From: Candidatus Nitrososphaera evergladensis SR1
GTDB taxonomy: Archaea > Thermoproteota > Nitrososphaeria > Nitrososphaerales > Nitrososphaeraceae
Assembly: GCF_000730285.1 (NCBI RefSeq)
Contig: NZ_CP007174.1
Location: forward strand, 2,480,001 to 2,544,000
Direction: 5' to 3'
Length of the DNA: 64,000 nt
Shown: positions 57,284-64,000 of the stretch, in pieces
Layout: every line of letters starts with the position of its first letter
How positions within the stretch are numbered: position 1 is the stretch's first letter
The notes under the pieces: generated by a model
What the model was told of the DNA's origin: nothing
Seen by the model: only the letters and a program-made list of their open reading frames with translations
Database searches by the model: none
Position numbers and translations under genes: made by a program

Positions 57284-58443
57284 ATTGCCTGCGCTTTAAA
57301 GAGTGAGGCTTCCTGCTTCAGCGACCGCGCTTGCACGCCAACGCTGGCGAGTAGAGGCGCAATTTCCACAGGCGTAAATTCCCGCAATCCCTGCGGTAGA
57401 GTCGTCAGACCTTCATTCAAGATGTTCAGGCTTGCATTGTAGTCGCGATCTAGAGTTAAGCCACATTTGTTACATCTATGAAGTCTGACTGCAAGTGTCT
57501 TTGGCACAGTATTACCGCACTTTGAGCAATTGATTGAAGTGTACGCCGGCCCCACACCAACAACCATCTTGGCTTTGTACTCAAGCATTGTCTTGAACGT
57601 ACCCCATCCTGAATCCATGATGTGGCGTGCAACATGGTGGTTCTTTACCATATTCGATATGCGCAGGCGTTCTAGGAATATTAGGTCGTACTTGCTTGCA
57701 TATTCGGTTGAGAGCTTGTGTAGGAAGTCATGACGCTTGTTAGCTATTCGTTGATACAGATGTGCTACCCACGATTTAGCTTTCTTTCTATTATTGGAAC
57801 CTCTCTTCCTCCGCGATACCTTCCGCTGTGCCCTTCTGAGCGGCCGAATCATCTTTGAGAGGAACAGAGGATTATCTATTTCATGATCGTCACTATCATA
57901 TGCGAACTTGGTGATACCTACATCAATACCTATAGACTTGCGCGTGTCAACGAATCTGAATATTGATTTTGCAATTTCGCACGTAACTACTGCATACCAC
58001 TTTCTCGCCTGTCTGACAACCATAACCTGTTTGACTTTGGTCGGTTGCCTATGCAACACTATTTTAATGCTGCCGATTTTTAATAACCACAGCTTGTCAT
58101 TCTCAATTCTGAATCCCGATTGGTTGTAAGTGAATGAATTGCATTTGCCCGGCTTGCAAAACTTCAAACTGCCTGTTCTTCGGCCGTGTTCTTCCAATAC
58201 TTCAAGGGCACGCCAAGCAGCTGCAACCTTTGTGCTGACCATCTGTAGCATCTTTGAATGATATTTCCTCAGAATGGGCTGTCGTTCTTTCAGCTCTGTC
58301 AAAGCATAATTCATATCATTACGCGACCTGAGGTTACTGCTTACAAAATAGTTGTAGACAACCCTATTGATTTCCAGTGTTTCCACAAGTTTCTGTTCTA
58401 CTTCCCGTGTTGGATAGAGTCGAAACTTGTAGTTACGCATCAT
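57259..58443 (-). CDS. tnpB: TnpB, RNA-guided nuclease of IS200/IS605 type
   Basis: A 394-residue TnpB. The N-terminus MMRNYKFRLYPTREVEQKL is typical. The RuvC-like active site is Asp174 (GIDVG), Glu258 (FLERL) and the Asp of LDRDYNASLNI near 332-334. The zinc ribbon is CSKC/CNKC at about 306-327. ATG 58443 is chosen; a longer GTG start would include left-end DNA. There is no TnpA nearby, so the copy is solitary. The C-terminus runs through the right-end RNA region and stops inside the rhodanese gene, meaning the element landed at its 3' end. Confidence 0.93.
   Translation of the reverse strand: MMRNYKFRLYPTREVEQKLVETLEINRVVYNYFVSSNLRSRNDMNYALTELKERQPILRKYHSKMLQMVSTKVAAAWRALEVLEEHGRRTGSLKFCKPGKCNSFTYNQSGFRIENDKLWLLKIGSIKIVLHRQPTKVKQVMVVRQARKWYAVVTCEIAKSIFRFVDTRKSIGIDVGITKFAYDSDDHEIDNPLFLSKMIRPLRRAQRKVSRRKRGSNNRKKAKSWVAHLYQRIANKRHDFLHKLSTEYASKYDLIFLERLRISNMVKNHHVARHIMDSGWGTFKTMLEYKAKMVVGVGPAYTSINCSKCGNTVPKTLAVRLHRCNKCGLTLDRDYNASLNILNEGLTTLPQGLREFTPVEIAPLLASVGVQARSLKQEASLFKAQAIHSAERSQ
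57284..57440 (-). ncRNA. candidate omega-RNA scaffold of TnpB
   Basis: TnpB guide RNAs come from the 3' end of the tnpB region and read into flanking DNA. Here the minus strand near GAAGCCTCACTCTTTAAAG would supply the last scaffold stem, and the guide would come from the rhodanese 3' end. The boundaries are estimated only. Confidence 0.35.
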
Positions 58444-58600
58444 CGCATCTGCTTTGGCATACGATCTATTATTTAACATCAGAAGCACCCTGAGGAGAGG
58501 GAGTGGTAGGAATTACACTATAGACAAGGTTCGTCTACCCCGCATGAGTTTTTTTATTATGCTCATTATCTTGGTAAACCCGCAAGAGACCTCGTTGCGG
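57284..58600. mobile_element. solitary IS605-type (tnpB-only) element
   Basis: The element sits directly after the rhodanese stop and ends before the 58630 gene. The right end lies near 57284-57330, close to the TnpB stop. The left end is somewhere in 58490-58600, where CCCTGAGGAGAGGG and nearby short stems appear. No TnpA gene is present, so mobility would need one in trans. Exact ends are uncertain. Confidence 0.5.
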
Positions 58601-58629
58601 TTATATCCTGAAGTTATCATACCGCTAGC

Positions 58630-60834
58630 GTGAGCCTTATCGGTATTGATAGTATTGTTCAGGAGATCGAAGATAGAAGGCTTTACAACGATGATGAGAT
58701 TACGGCATTTCTTGTGCATAAGGGAATAGTCAATAGAGAGCAAAAGATACAGCTTTTCAAGGCAATAACGGAAGATTTCCTATATGATCATAGCTTTATG
58801 CAGAATCACATTATGGAAGTCTTTTCTGATGGAGATGACTTTGTAGATCTTATTCTCCACCTGTCATCAAAGAATTACCATTCTTCTGTAAGCAAGCTCG
58901 CTGACGCTTACAAACATGATCCTGTTCAGGCCCTTAATCTATATGACAAGATCTTGAAGAACGATTCAAAAAGCAGGTCTATACCACTAGCGCAAATTCT
59001 GTTTGGCATCGGCAAGAACGATCTAACCAAGTTCTATTCTATGTTGGACTTTTCTGACCAGCGGCCAGAAATAAAAACTGCGTACATAGAGGCACTGAGG
59101 TACCTGAGCTATGAAGTCAGCATCAAGAAATCTTCGATAGACTATGTGATCGAACAGTCTGATTCCGTTGACGCTGGGATACGAGAAACAGCCATCCACT
59201 TTATGCTCAGCGCGGGAATCGATGATATAGATGTCAGGAATAGATTAGTAGAGCTCGCATCGAACGGCCAACAAAATGACAAGATAAGAATCGGATGGAA
59301 CGGATTAATCTTGCAAAAAAGGAACAAGAGCTTATGTCTCGAACTAGTAAAGTTGCTTTCAGAGTCTGAAGATATTGCTGTACTGAAGAGCTTAGGTATA
59401 ACTATGGGTTCAGTTGCCGAAGACTATCCAGTTGAATGTCTTGAAATAATTAGGCGCTGGTTCAATACCGAGTCCCTCAGGAACAAAATCAGCACGGGTT
59501 GGGCGCCAGAACGCGTTGATGCATATTTGCTCAAATGGATAACAGAAGAGAAGGATGAGCTTATTCTCAAGTTCGACTTACCCAAGCTGATATGGGATAT
59601 TTTCGAGAAAGGCGACAAGACTAGACTTTTAAATATTCTGTACAAGATAGATGTATCCACTGAAGGCGGACTCACAGTATTTGATGAAGTTGCGGGAAAG
59701 GCGCTCTCTGAAATGCATAAAAATCCACAGCATGATTCCACATTTGTAGAGAGATGCCATGAGCTAGTATGTAGAATGGCTATCGCCAGAGGGGTTGACC
59801 CTTCAACCATAAAAATAAACAAAGATGACAAGACCTTGCTTACACTTGCGATCCTAGAGAGAGCTACGGCTGATAAGAAGGAGATAGACTTTTCTGCAGT
59901 GTTATCAAATGTGGCTCAATACAAAAATATTGAACGTCTAGTAGGGCGCAAGTGGTTTGAAGAAAGAGCGTCAAAGAAGGATACGAGCCAACCTTTGATA
60001 TGGCTTCTTGCCAAAGCAAACCCCAAAGAGGAGGAAATAAAACAGCTTTTTGAAGAGCTCGAGAAGTACAAAGACGACCAATTGCGCAAGTGGTCTGTAT
60101 TGATGGCCATCAGGTTAAAGCTCCAACCTTACGCCGTCCTTGAACACATAGACAGATCCATTGCCATCTTTATGAAAGATCCTCTACCACGATTGAAGGC
60201 AGTGCGCGACAGCCTGATCAATCCCGACCAGATCTATCAAACAGTAGGAGAGCTTGTTCTAGCAGCACACCTCAGAGCAGCTTATCCAGCCGAGATACAA
60301 TTCAAAGTAGGTAAGAAGATTGCAGGTTGTAGGACAATCATAGAAGGTAAGGAGATCATAATTGAGGTGGTGAACCCAGACATGTCTCTAGAGTCGAAAT
60401 ATCTCAGGGGCGTGCTCACTCAGGCGGGAAATCGAACCAAGAGCCAGATAAAGAATAAGCTGAAAGAACAGATACCAGAGATTGCCAAGAATACAGATGC
60501 ACCCATATTCCTTGCTATAAACCGCGGAAGGTCTGGTATTGACGATATGGAGATCGCAGATACGTTATATGGAAGCTTGAAGGTGAGGATGTATCTCGAT
60601 AAAGAAACGAGCAAAGTTGTAAAGAGTGAATCCTTTAGGGAGGCAGACGGCATATCCACAGACAACGCCGGCAGGCAGGTTAGCGGGGTCATTTTCTACA
60701 ATACGGTGTTTGATTTTTCAGACTTCAAAGAGAAGCTTGAAGGGGATATATTCGAGAATGACACAGATAGACCTGTCAGCAAGGACATGATAAAGAAGAT
60801 GAAGGAAGTGCTATTCAATAAGGCATTACCATAA
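58630..60834 (+). CDS. large helical-repeat protein with degenerate nuclease-like C-terminus
   Basis: A 734-residue protein, AT-rich in codon use. Residues 60-510 are almost entirely helices and look like HEAT/ARM-type repeats. Residues 521-680 match the nuclease-like domain of the gene at 38-727. Glu541 is conserved, but the position of Asp is Gly566 and that of the catalytic Lys is Val581 (IIIEVVNPD instead of EVK). The domain should therefore bind but not cut. GTG 58630 follows a TATA-like stretch. It sits right beside a TnpB element. A role in sensing foreign DNA or RNA is possible but unproven. Confidence 0.65.
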   Translation: MSLIGIDSIVQEIEDRRLYNDDEITAFLVHKGIVNREQKIQLFKAITEDFLYDHSFMQNHIMEVFSDGDDFVDLILHLSSKNYHSSVSKLADAYKHDPVQALNLYDKILKNDSKSRSIPLAQILFGIGKNDLTKFYSMLDFSDQRPEIKTAYIEALRYLSYEVSIKKSSIDYVIEQSDSVDAGIRETAIHFMLSAGIDDIDVRNRLVELASNGQQNDKIRIGWNGLILQKRNKSLCLELVKLLSESEDIAVLKSLGITMGSVAEDYPVECLEIIRRWFNTESLRNKISTGWAPERVDAYLLKWITEEKDELILKFDLPKLIWDIFEKGDKTRLLNILYKIDVSTEGGLTVFDEVAGKALSEMHKNPQHDSTFVERCHELVCRMAIARGVDPSTIKINKDDKTLLTLAILERATADKKEIDFSAVLSNVAQYKNIERLVGRKWFEERASKKDTSQPLIWLLAKANPKEEEIKQLFEELEKYKDDQLRKWSVLMAIRLKLQPYAVLEHIDRSIAIFMKDPLPRLKAVRDSLINPDQIYQTVGELVLAAHLRAAYPAEIQFKVGKKIAGCRTIIEGKEIIIEVVNPDMSLESKYLRGVLTQAGNRTKSQIKNKLKEQIPEIAKNTDAPIFLAINRGRSGIDDMEIADTLYGSLKVRMYLDKETSKVVKSESFREADGISTDNAGRQVSGVIFYNTVFDFSDFKEKLEGDIFENDTDRPVSKDMIKKMKEVLFNKALP

Positions 60835-60993
60835 GATTGCAAGACCCTATCCAAGTAAATTCATAACAACTTCAAATATCCTCGCACTTGAGCCATTTTT
60901 TCGGTGTCGTACAAGCTATAAAGGCCATTTCGCCGCCTATGTCAGCGGAATAATGATAAACCAGCTGGCCGGCACACATAACGTCATACTTAA

Positions 60994-61578
60994 TTGCCAG
61001 ACAAAAAGAAGAGACTAATAGTCTGCCTTACGGGGATGCCGGGTGCCGGCAAGTCCACCGTGGCGTCGTACCTGAAGGAAAAAGGATTTTCCGTGATAAC
61101 CATGGGCGACGCGGTACGTGAGGAGGCCAAGAGGCAGAAGCTAGAGCCTACAGATGCAAACCTAGGCAGCATGATGCTGAAACTGAGAAAGGAACTCGGC
61201 CAGGGCGCAGTCGCGCACCTGATACTGAAAAAGCTTGAAAGGGACGGCAACAAGAACAACCTTGTAATAGACGGCATACGGAGCATCCCCGAAGTCGAGG
61301 TATTGAAAAAAGTAGGTGAGGTCAGGCTGCTTGCGATACACGCGTCTCAGGATACGCGCTTTAAGCATTTGACGGAGAGGGGCAGGTCGGACGCGCCCAC
61401 AAACCAGGACGAGTTTGCAGGAAGGGACAAGCGCGAGCTGTCGGTTGGAATAAGCGAGGCAATAGCGCTTGCCGACGAGACGCTTTCAAACAACGAAATA
61501 ACAATAGACCAGCTGAAGGAAAAAGCGTATGCAATAGTGAAAGGATGGCTTGCAGAGGCGGCTGCTGAGGCAAGATGA
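60994..61578 (+). CDS. archaeal nucleotide kinase-like P-loop protein
   Basis: A 194-residue P-loop kinase with Walker A GMPGAGKST, VITMGDAVREEA, and VIDGIRSIPEVE. The pattern matches the UPF0200 family, relatives of dephospho-CoA and AMP kinases in Archaea. The start is TTG. Its stop overlaps the UPF0201 start by 4 nt. These two families often neighbour each other. Confidence 0.85.
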   Translation: MPDKKKRLIVCLTGMPGAGKSTVASYLKEKGFSVITMGDAVREEAKRQKLEPTDANLGSMMLKLRKELGQGAVAHLILKKLERDGNKNNLVIDGIRSIPEVEVLKKVGEVRLLAIHASQDTRFKHLTERGRSDAPTNQDEFAGRDKRELSVGISEAIALADETLSNNEITIDQLKEKAYAIVKGWLAEAAAEAR

Positions 61579-61985
61579 GAAAGCCCCGCGTGTCGTCGCC
61601 CATCGAGGTAAAGGTTGAGGCGGTCGTGAACCCGTCTGAGGACCCGCAGAAGGTCATCGGCGCCATCGAAAACGTCATTGAAAGGTGCTCGCCAGAGTTC
61701 CGCTACGGCAGCCGCGTAATCGGCAGGGCGGCAGGAAGCGAGCCGTTATCCACCATATACGAGCAGGTACGCTCTAGGTCTGCAATGGGCGTGCTGAGGA
61801 GGATGCTCCTTGACAACCGCGCGGGCACCAGCACGTGGTTTTTGCTCAACAAGCAGGCGGCAAGTGCGGGAATAGCGGCGGTAATCGAGGACGAGCAGGA
61901 ATCGCCCCTTGGGCCCATCCGCGTCACGATAAACTGCGAGGAGCTTGACGCCTTGACCGACTGGCTGGTCCCCGAGAGCGGGTAG
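61575..61985 (+). CDS. UPF0201 family protein
   Basis: A 136-residue archaeal protein beginning with beta strands (IEVKVEAVVNPSEDPQKVIGAI) and a later RSRSAMGVLRRMLLDN helix, typical of UPF0201. It may bind RNA. It is translationally coupled with the P-loop kinase gene (ATGA overlap). Confidence 0.85.
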   Translation: MRKPRVSSPIEVKVEAVVNPSEDPQKVIGAIENVIERCSPEFRYGSRVIGRAAGSEPLSTIYEQVRSRSAMGVLRRMLLDNRAGTSTWFLLNKQAASAGIAAVIEDEQESPLGPIRVTINCEELDALTDWLVPESG

Positions 61986-62023
61986 TGGAAAAACTCTTTT
62001 ACCCCACCCCCGTACCCGCCCTT

Positions 62024-62161
62024 ATGGAAGCATACTGCGTGAAGTGCAAAGCCAAGCGCGAAATGAAGGACCCAAAAAAGATTACCATGAAGAACGGCAA
62101 GCCGGCCACACAGGGCATCTGTCCCAAGTGCGGCACCAAGATGTTCAAGATTGGCGGATAA
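62024..62161 (+). CDS. DUF5679-like small zinc-ribbon protein (45 aa)
   Basis: A 45-residue protein with YCVKCKAKREM and ICPKCGTKMFKI, a complete four-Cys zinc ribbon. It matches the DUF5679 pattern. It lies about 40 nt downstream of the UPF0201 gene, with which it may be co-transcribed. Confidence 0.75.
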   Translation: MEAYCVKCKAKREMKDPKKITMKNGKPATQGICPKCGTKMFKIGG

Positions 62162-62251
62162 AAGCCGCACATACATACATCTTTTTTACATTCTTATTTT
62201 TCTAAGGTATAATAGCCGATTGCGTGTGACTGTACGCGCGTCTAACACACA

Positions 62252-63208
62252 ATGATAAAGTTAAAGAGCCTCACCAAGCGCTACGGCAACAACCTCGTGG
62301 CCGTGGACAACCTGACGCTTGACATCGAGGAGAACGAGATATTCGGGCTTTTAGGCTCAAACGGCGCGGGCAAGACGACTACAATACACATGCTTGCCAC
62401 GCTGCTAAAGCCCACGTCGGGCACTGCCACCGTCAACGGCTACGACATTGTAAGGCAGCCGTCCAAGGTGCGCGAAAGCATCGGCATCGTGTTTCAGGCG
62501 CCAAGCAGCGACGACATGCTGACAGGCTATGAAAATTTGTACGTTCACTCGCTTTTGTACAGCGTTCCTCGCGACATCAGGAAAAAGAGGATAGATGAGG
62601 TGCTGGAGCTCGTCGGCCTGTCGGAGAGAAAAAACGACAGGGTAAAGACGTACTCGGGAGGCATGAGGCGCAGGCTGGAGATAGCCAGAGGGCTGTTGCA
62701 CAAGCCACGCGTGATGTTCCTTGACGAGCCTACGCTTGGGCTTGACCCGGCAAGCAGGGAGACTATGTGGAAGTACGTGCGCCGGCTGGTAGAAGAAGAA
62801 AAAGTGACTATCATACTTACCACGCACTATATGGAGGAGGCCGACATGCTCTGCGACAGAATAGGGGTTATTGACAGGGGCAAGATAGTGGCGCTGGACA
62901 CGCCTGCAAGATTAAAGGCGGCGCTTGGAGGCGACATCATCAAGATCAAGACAAAGGCTAAAGACGCTGACGTGATTGCAAGCAAGCTTGACTTTGTGCA
63001 AAAAGCCGAGTTTGTCGACGGCCTGCTGGTGCTGTCTGTCAGAGACGCCAAGCGCAGCCTTCCGGTGTTGCTGCAGAAAATCGAGGCAGAGCAGGCCGAG
63101 TTTTCAAGCCCTACCCTGAACGACGTTTTCATACACCTGACTGGCAGAAACATCAAAGAGCAGGCAGAAGGCGGATTCATGGAGAGGTACGCCCAGTATG
63201 ATGATTGA
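62252..63208 (+). CDS. ABC-2 exporter ATPase, DrrA-like
   Basis: A 318-residue ABC ATPase with Walker A GSNGAGKTT, signature YSGGMRRRLE, Walker B VMFLDEPTLGLDP and the switch His in TTHYMEEA. The C-terminal 80 residues are the usual DrrA-type extension. It drives export of drugs, lipids or polysaccharides with the permease encoded next. Confidence 0.93.
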   Translation: MIKLKSLTKRYGNNLVAVDNLTLDIEENEIFGLLGSNGAGKTTTIHMLATLLKPTSGTATVNGYDIVRQPSKVRESIGIVFQAPSSDDMLTGYENLYVHSLLYSVPRDIRKKRIDEVLELVGLSERKNDRVKTYSGGMRRRLEIARGLLHKPRVMFLDEPTLGLDPASRETMWKYVRRLVEEEKVTIILTTHYMEEADMLCDRIGVIDRGKIVALDTPARLKAALGGDIIKIKTKAKDADVIASKLDFVQKAEFVDGLLVLSVRDAKRSLPVLLQKIEAEQAEFSSPTLNDVFIHLTGRNIKEQAEGGFMERYAQYDD

Positions 63209-63977
63209 AGAAGTGCAAACCCACGTTGCCAAAGTGTACGCGATATGGCTGCGCGAGTTCAAGGTGTTCTTGCGGGAAAAAAGCAGGCTTGTGGCGTCAA
63301 CGTTCACGCCGATTCTGTGGCTTTTTGTCATCGGCTCCGGGATAGGCTCTGCCACTACGGTCAGCGCCGCGCCAAGCCTTGACTACCAGCAGTTCATTTT
63401 TCCGGGAATAGTCAGCATGTCCATAATATTCACGTCGGTGTTTTACGGCTCGTACATCATCTGGGACCGCAAGTTCGACTTTTTAAAGAGCGTGATGGTG
63501 GCGCCGGTTAGCAGGGGCGCGGTGTTTGTCGGCAAGACGCTTGGCGGCATGACAAACTCGCTTGTGCAAGCGCTCATACTGCTTGCCATCGGAGCTGCAA
63601 TCGGGATACCGCTGACGCCGCTTTCGGTGGTGCAGGCAGTCGCAGTCATCATGCTGATGTCGTTTGGCCTCACCTCTCTTGGGCTTGCTCTTGGAAGCTA
63701 CATGTACAGCCTGGAAGGGTTCCAGATGATAGTCAGTTTCGTGGTGTTTCCGCTGTTCTTTTTGTCCGGCGCATTGTTTCCCCTTGACAACCTGCCGGCG
63801 TGGCTGTCGGTGCTCACAGCCATCGACCCTGCCACGTACGGCGTGAGCGCAATGCGCGGGACGATGCTTGGCGTAGGCTCGGCAAACCCGGCGCTTGACT
63901 TTGCGATACTGACGGCGTACACTGGCGCACTGGGGCTCTTTGGCATCTATTCTTTCAAGCGCATGAAAGCGGTGTAG
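63198..63977 (+). CDS. ABC-2 type permease, DrrB-like
   Basis: A 259-residue membrane protein with about six helices, the first near residues 30-47, and the ABC-2 signature PLFFLSGALFPLDNLPAWLS late in the chain. It overlaps the ATPase gene by 11 nt and forms the export channel with it. The cargo is unknown. Confidence 0.93.
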   Translation: MMIEEVQTHVAKVYAIWLREFKVFLREKSRLVASTFTPILWLFVIGSGIGSATTVSAAPSLDYQQFIFPGIVSMSIIFTSVFYGSYIIWDRKFDFLKSVMVAPVSRGAVFVGKTLGGMTNSLVQALILLAIGAAIGIPLTPLSVVQAVAVIMLMSFGLTSLGLALGSYMYSLEGFQMIVSFVVFPLFFLSGALFPLDNLPAWLSVLTAIDPATYGVSAMRGTMLGVGSANPALDFAILTAYTGALGLFGIYSFKRMKAV

Positions 63978-64000
63978 GTTTAATAGAGGTAGAAAAGCCT

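Noticed and set aside
57284-58629. A TnpA transposase partner for TnpB
   Set aside because: No small HUH-type transposase frame with an HxH motif and a catalytic Tyr is present on either strand near tnpB.
1-64000. CRISPR arrays, cas genes, rRNA genes
   Set aside because: No regularly spaced repeats, no Cas motifs and no conserved rRNA segments were seen on reading through both strands.

Overview
The window looks like a chromosomal segment of an ammonia-oxidising Thaumarchaeon (Nitrososphaerota), most like the genus Nitrososphaera. The gene set is archaeal: CdvB/CdvC (ESCRT-III/Vps4) division genes, aIF2-gamma, ribosomal proteins S6e and L2, an archaeal CCA-adding enzyme, an STT3/AglB oligosaccharyltransferase, deoxyhypusine synthase, a PAC2-family protein, a TrmB regulator, UPF0201 and a siroheme nitrite/sulfite reductase. 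Many genes appear to start at GTG or TTG, and several have a TATA-like box about 25-35 nt before the start codon, which suggests leaderless or short-leader transcripts. The species assignment is inference; no rRNA gene is present.

Layout. (1) 1-6060 is visibly AT-richer accessory DNA: a PD-(D/E)XK nuclease-like gene open to the left edge, a subtilisin-like protease overlapping a second nuclease-like gene, a gene-poor stretch with palindromes and repeats, and a tyrosine recombinase bracketed by a 27-bp direct repeat. (2) 6061-13400 holds a membrane protein/ABC ATPase pair, a MetF-like protein, small membrane and zinc proteins, a MEDS protein, a ribbon-helix-helix-like regulator, UspA, a PRC-barrel protein, a Nudix hydrolase and an intron-containing tRNA-Arg(CCG). 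(3) 13400-17350 is gene-poor, with small, secreted or decayed genes and an overlooked DnaJ-type zinc protein. (4) 17350-34710 is core: TrmI, a Rieske-fold protein that has lost its cluster ligands, ArgRS, phosphoglycolate phosphatase, pyrophosphatase, a very large polysaccharide deacetylase, the cdv cluster facing a TrmB regulator, a DUF192 protein and IleRS. (5) 34710-38500 has a second ribbon-helix-helix-like regulator, a Rieske ferredoxin, a dual-specificity phosphatase, zinc ribbons and a GC-rich, broken, probably bacterial-derived VOC/DUF899 cassette. (6) 38500-57280 is dense core: S6e, aIF2-gamma, a PIN nuclease, a metallo-beta-lactamase-fold protein, an AglB-cyclophilin fusion, IMPase, two deoxyhypusine synthase paralogues, ThpR, CCA enzyme, RIO-like kinase, PAC2, AlkA, L2, nitrite/sulfite reductase and rhodanese. 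(7) 57259-60834 is a second AT-rich island with a solitary TnpB and a 734-aa helical-repeat protein. (8) 60994-63977 returns to core genes with a kinase, UPF0201, a DUF5679-type zinc ribbon and an ABC-2 exporter pair.

The most unusual signals are these. The nuclease-like domain of the first gene aligns without gaps over about 90 residues with the C-terminus of the 734-aa island protein, which has lost the catalytic Asp and Lys. The Rieske-fold protein keeps the structural disulfide cysteines but only one of four cluster ligands. A protease-nuclease gene pair sits beside the accessory recombinase. An oligosaccharyltransferase is fused to a cyclophilin. No CRISPR array, rRNA gene or replication origin was recognised.
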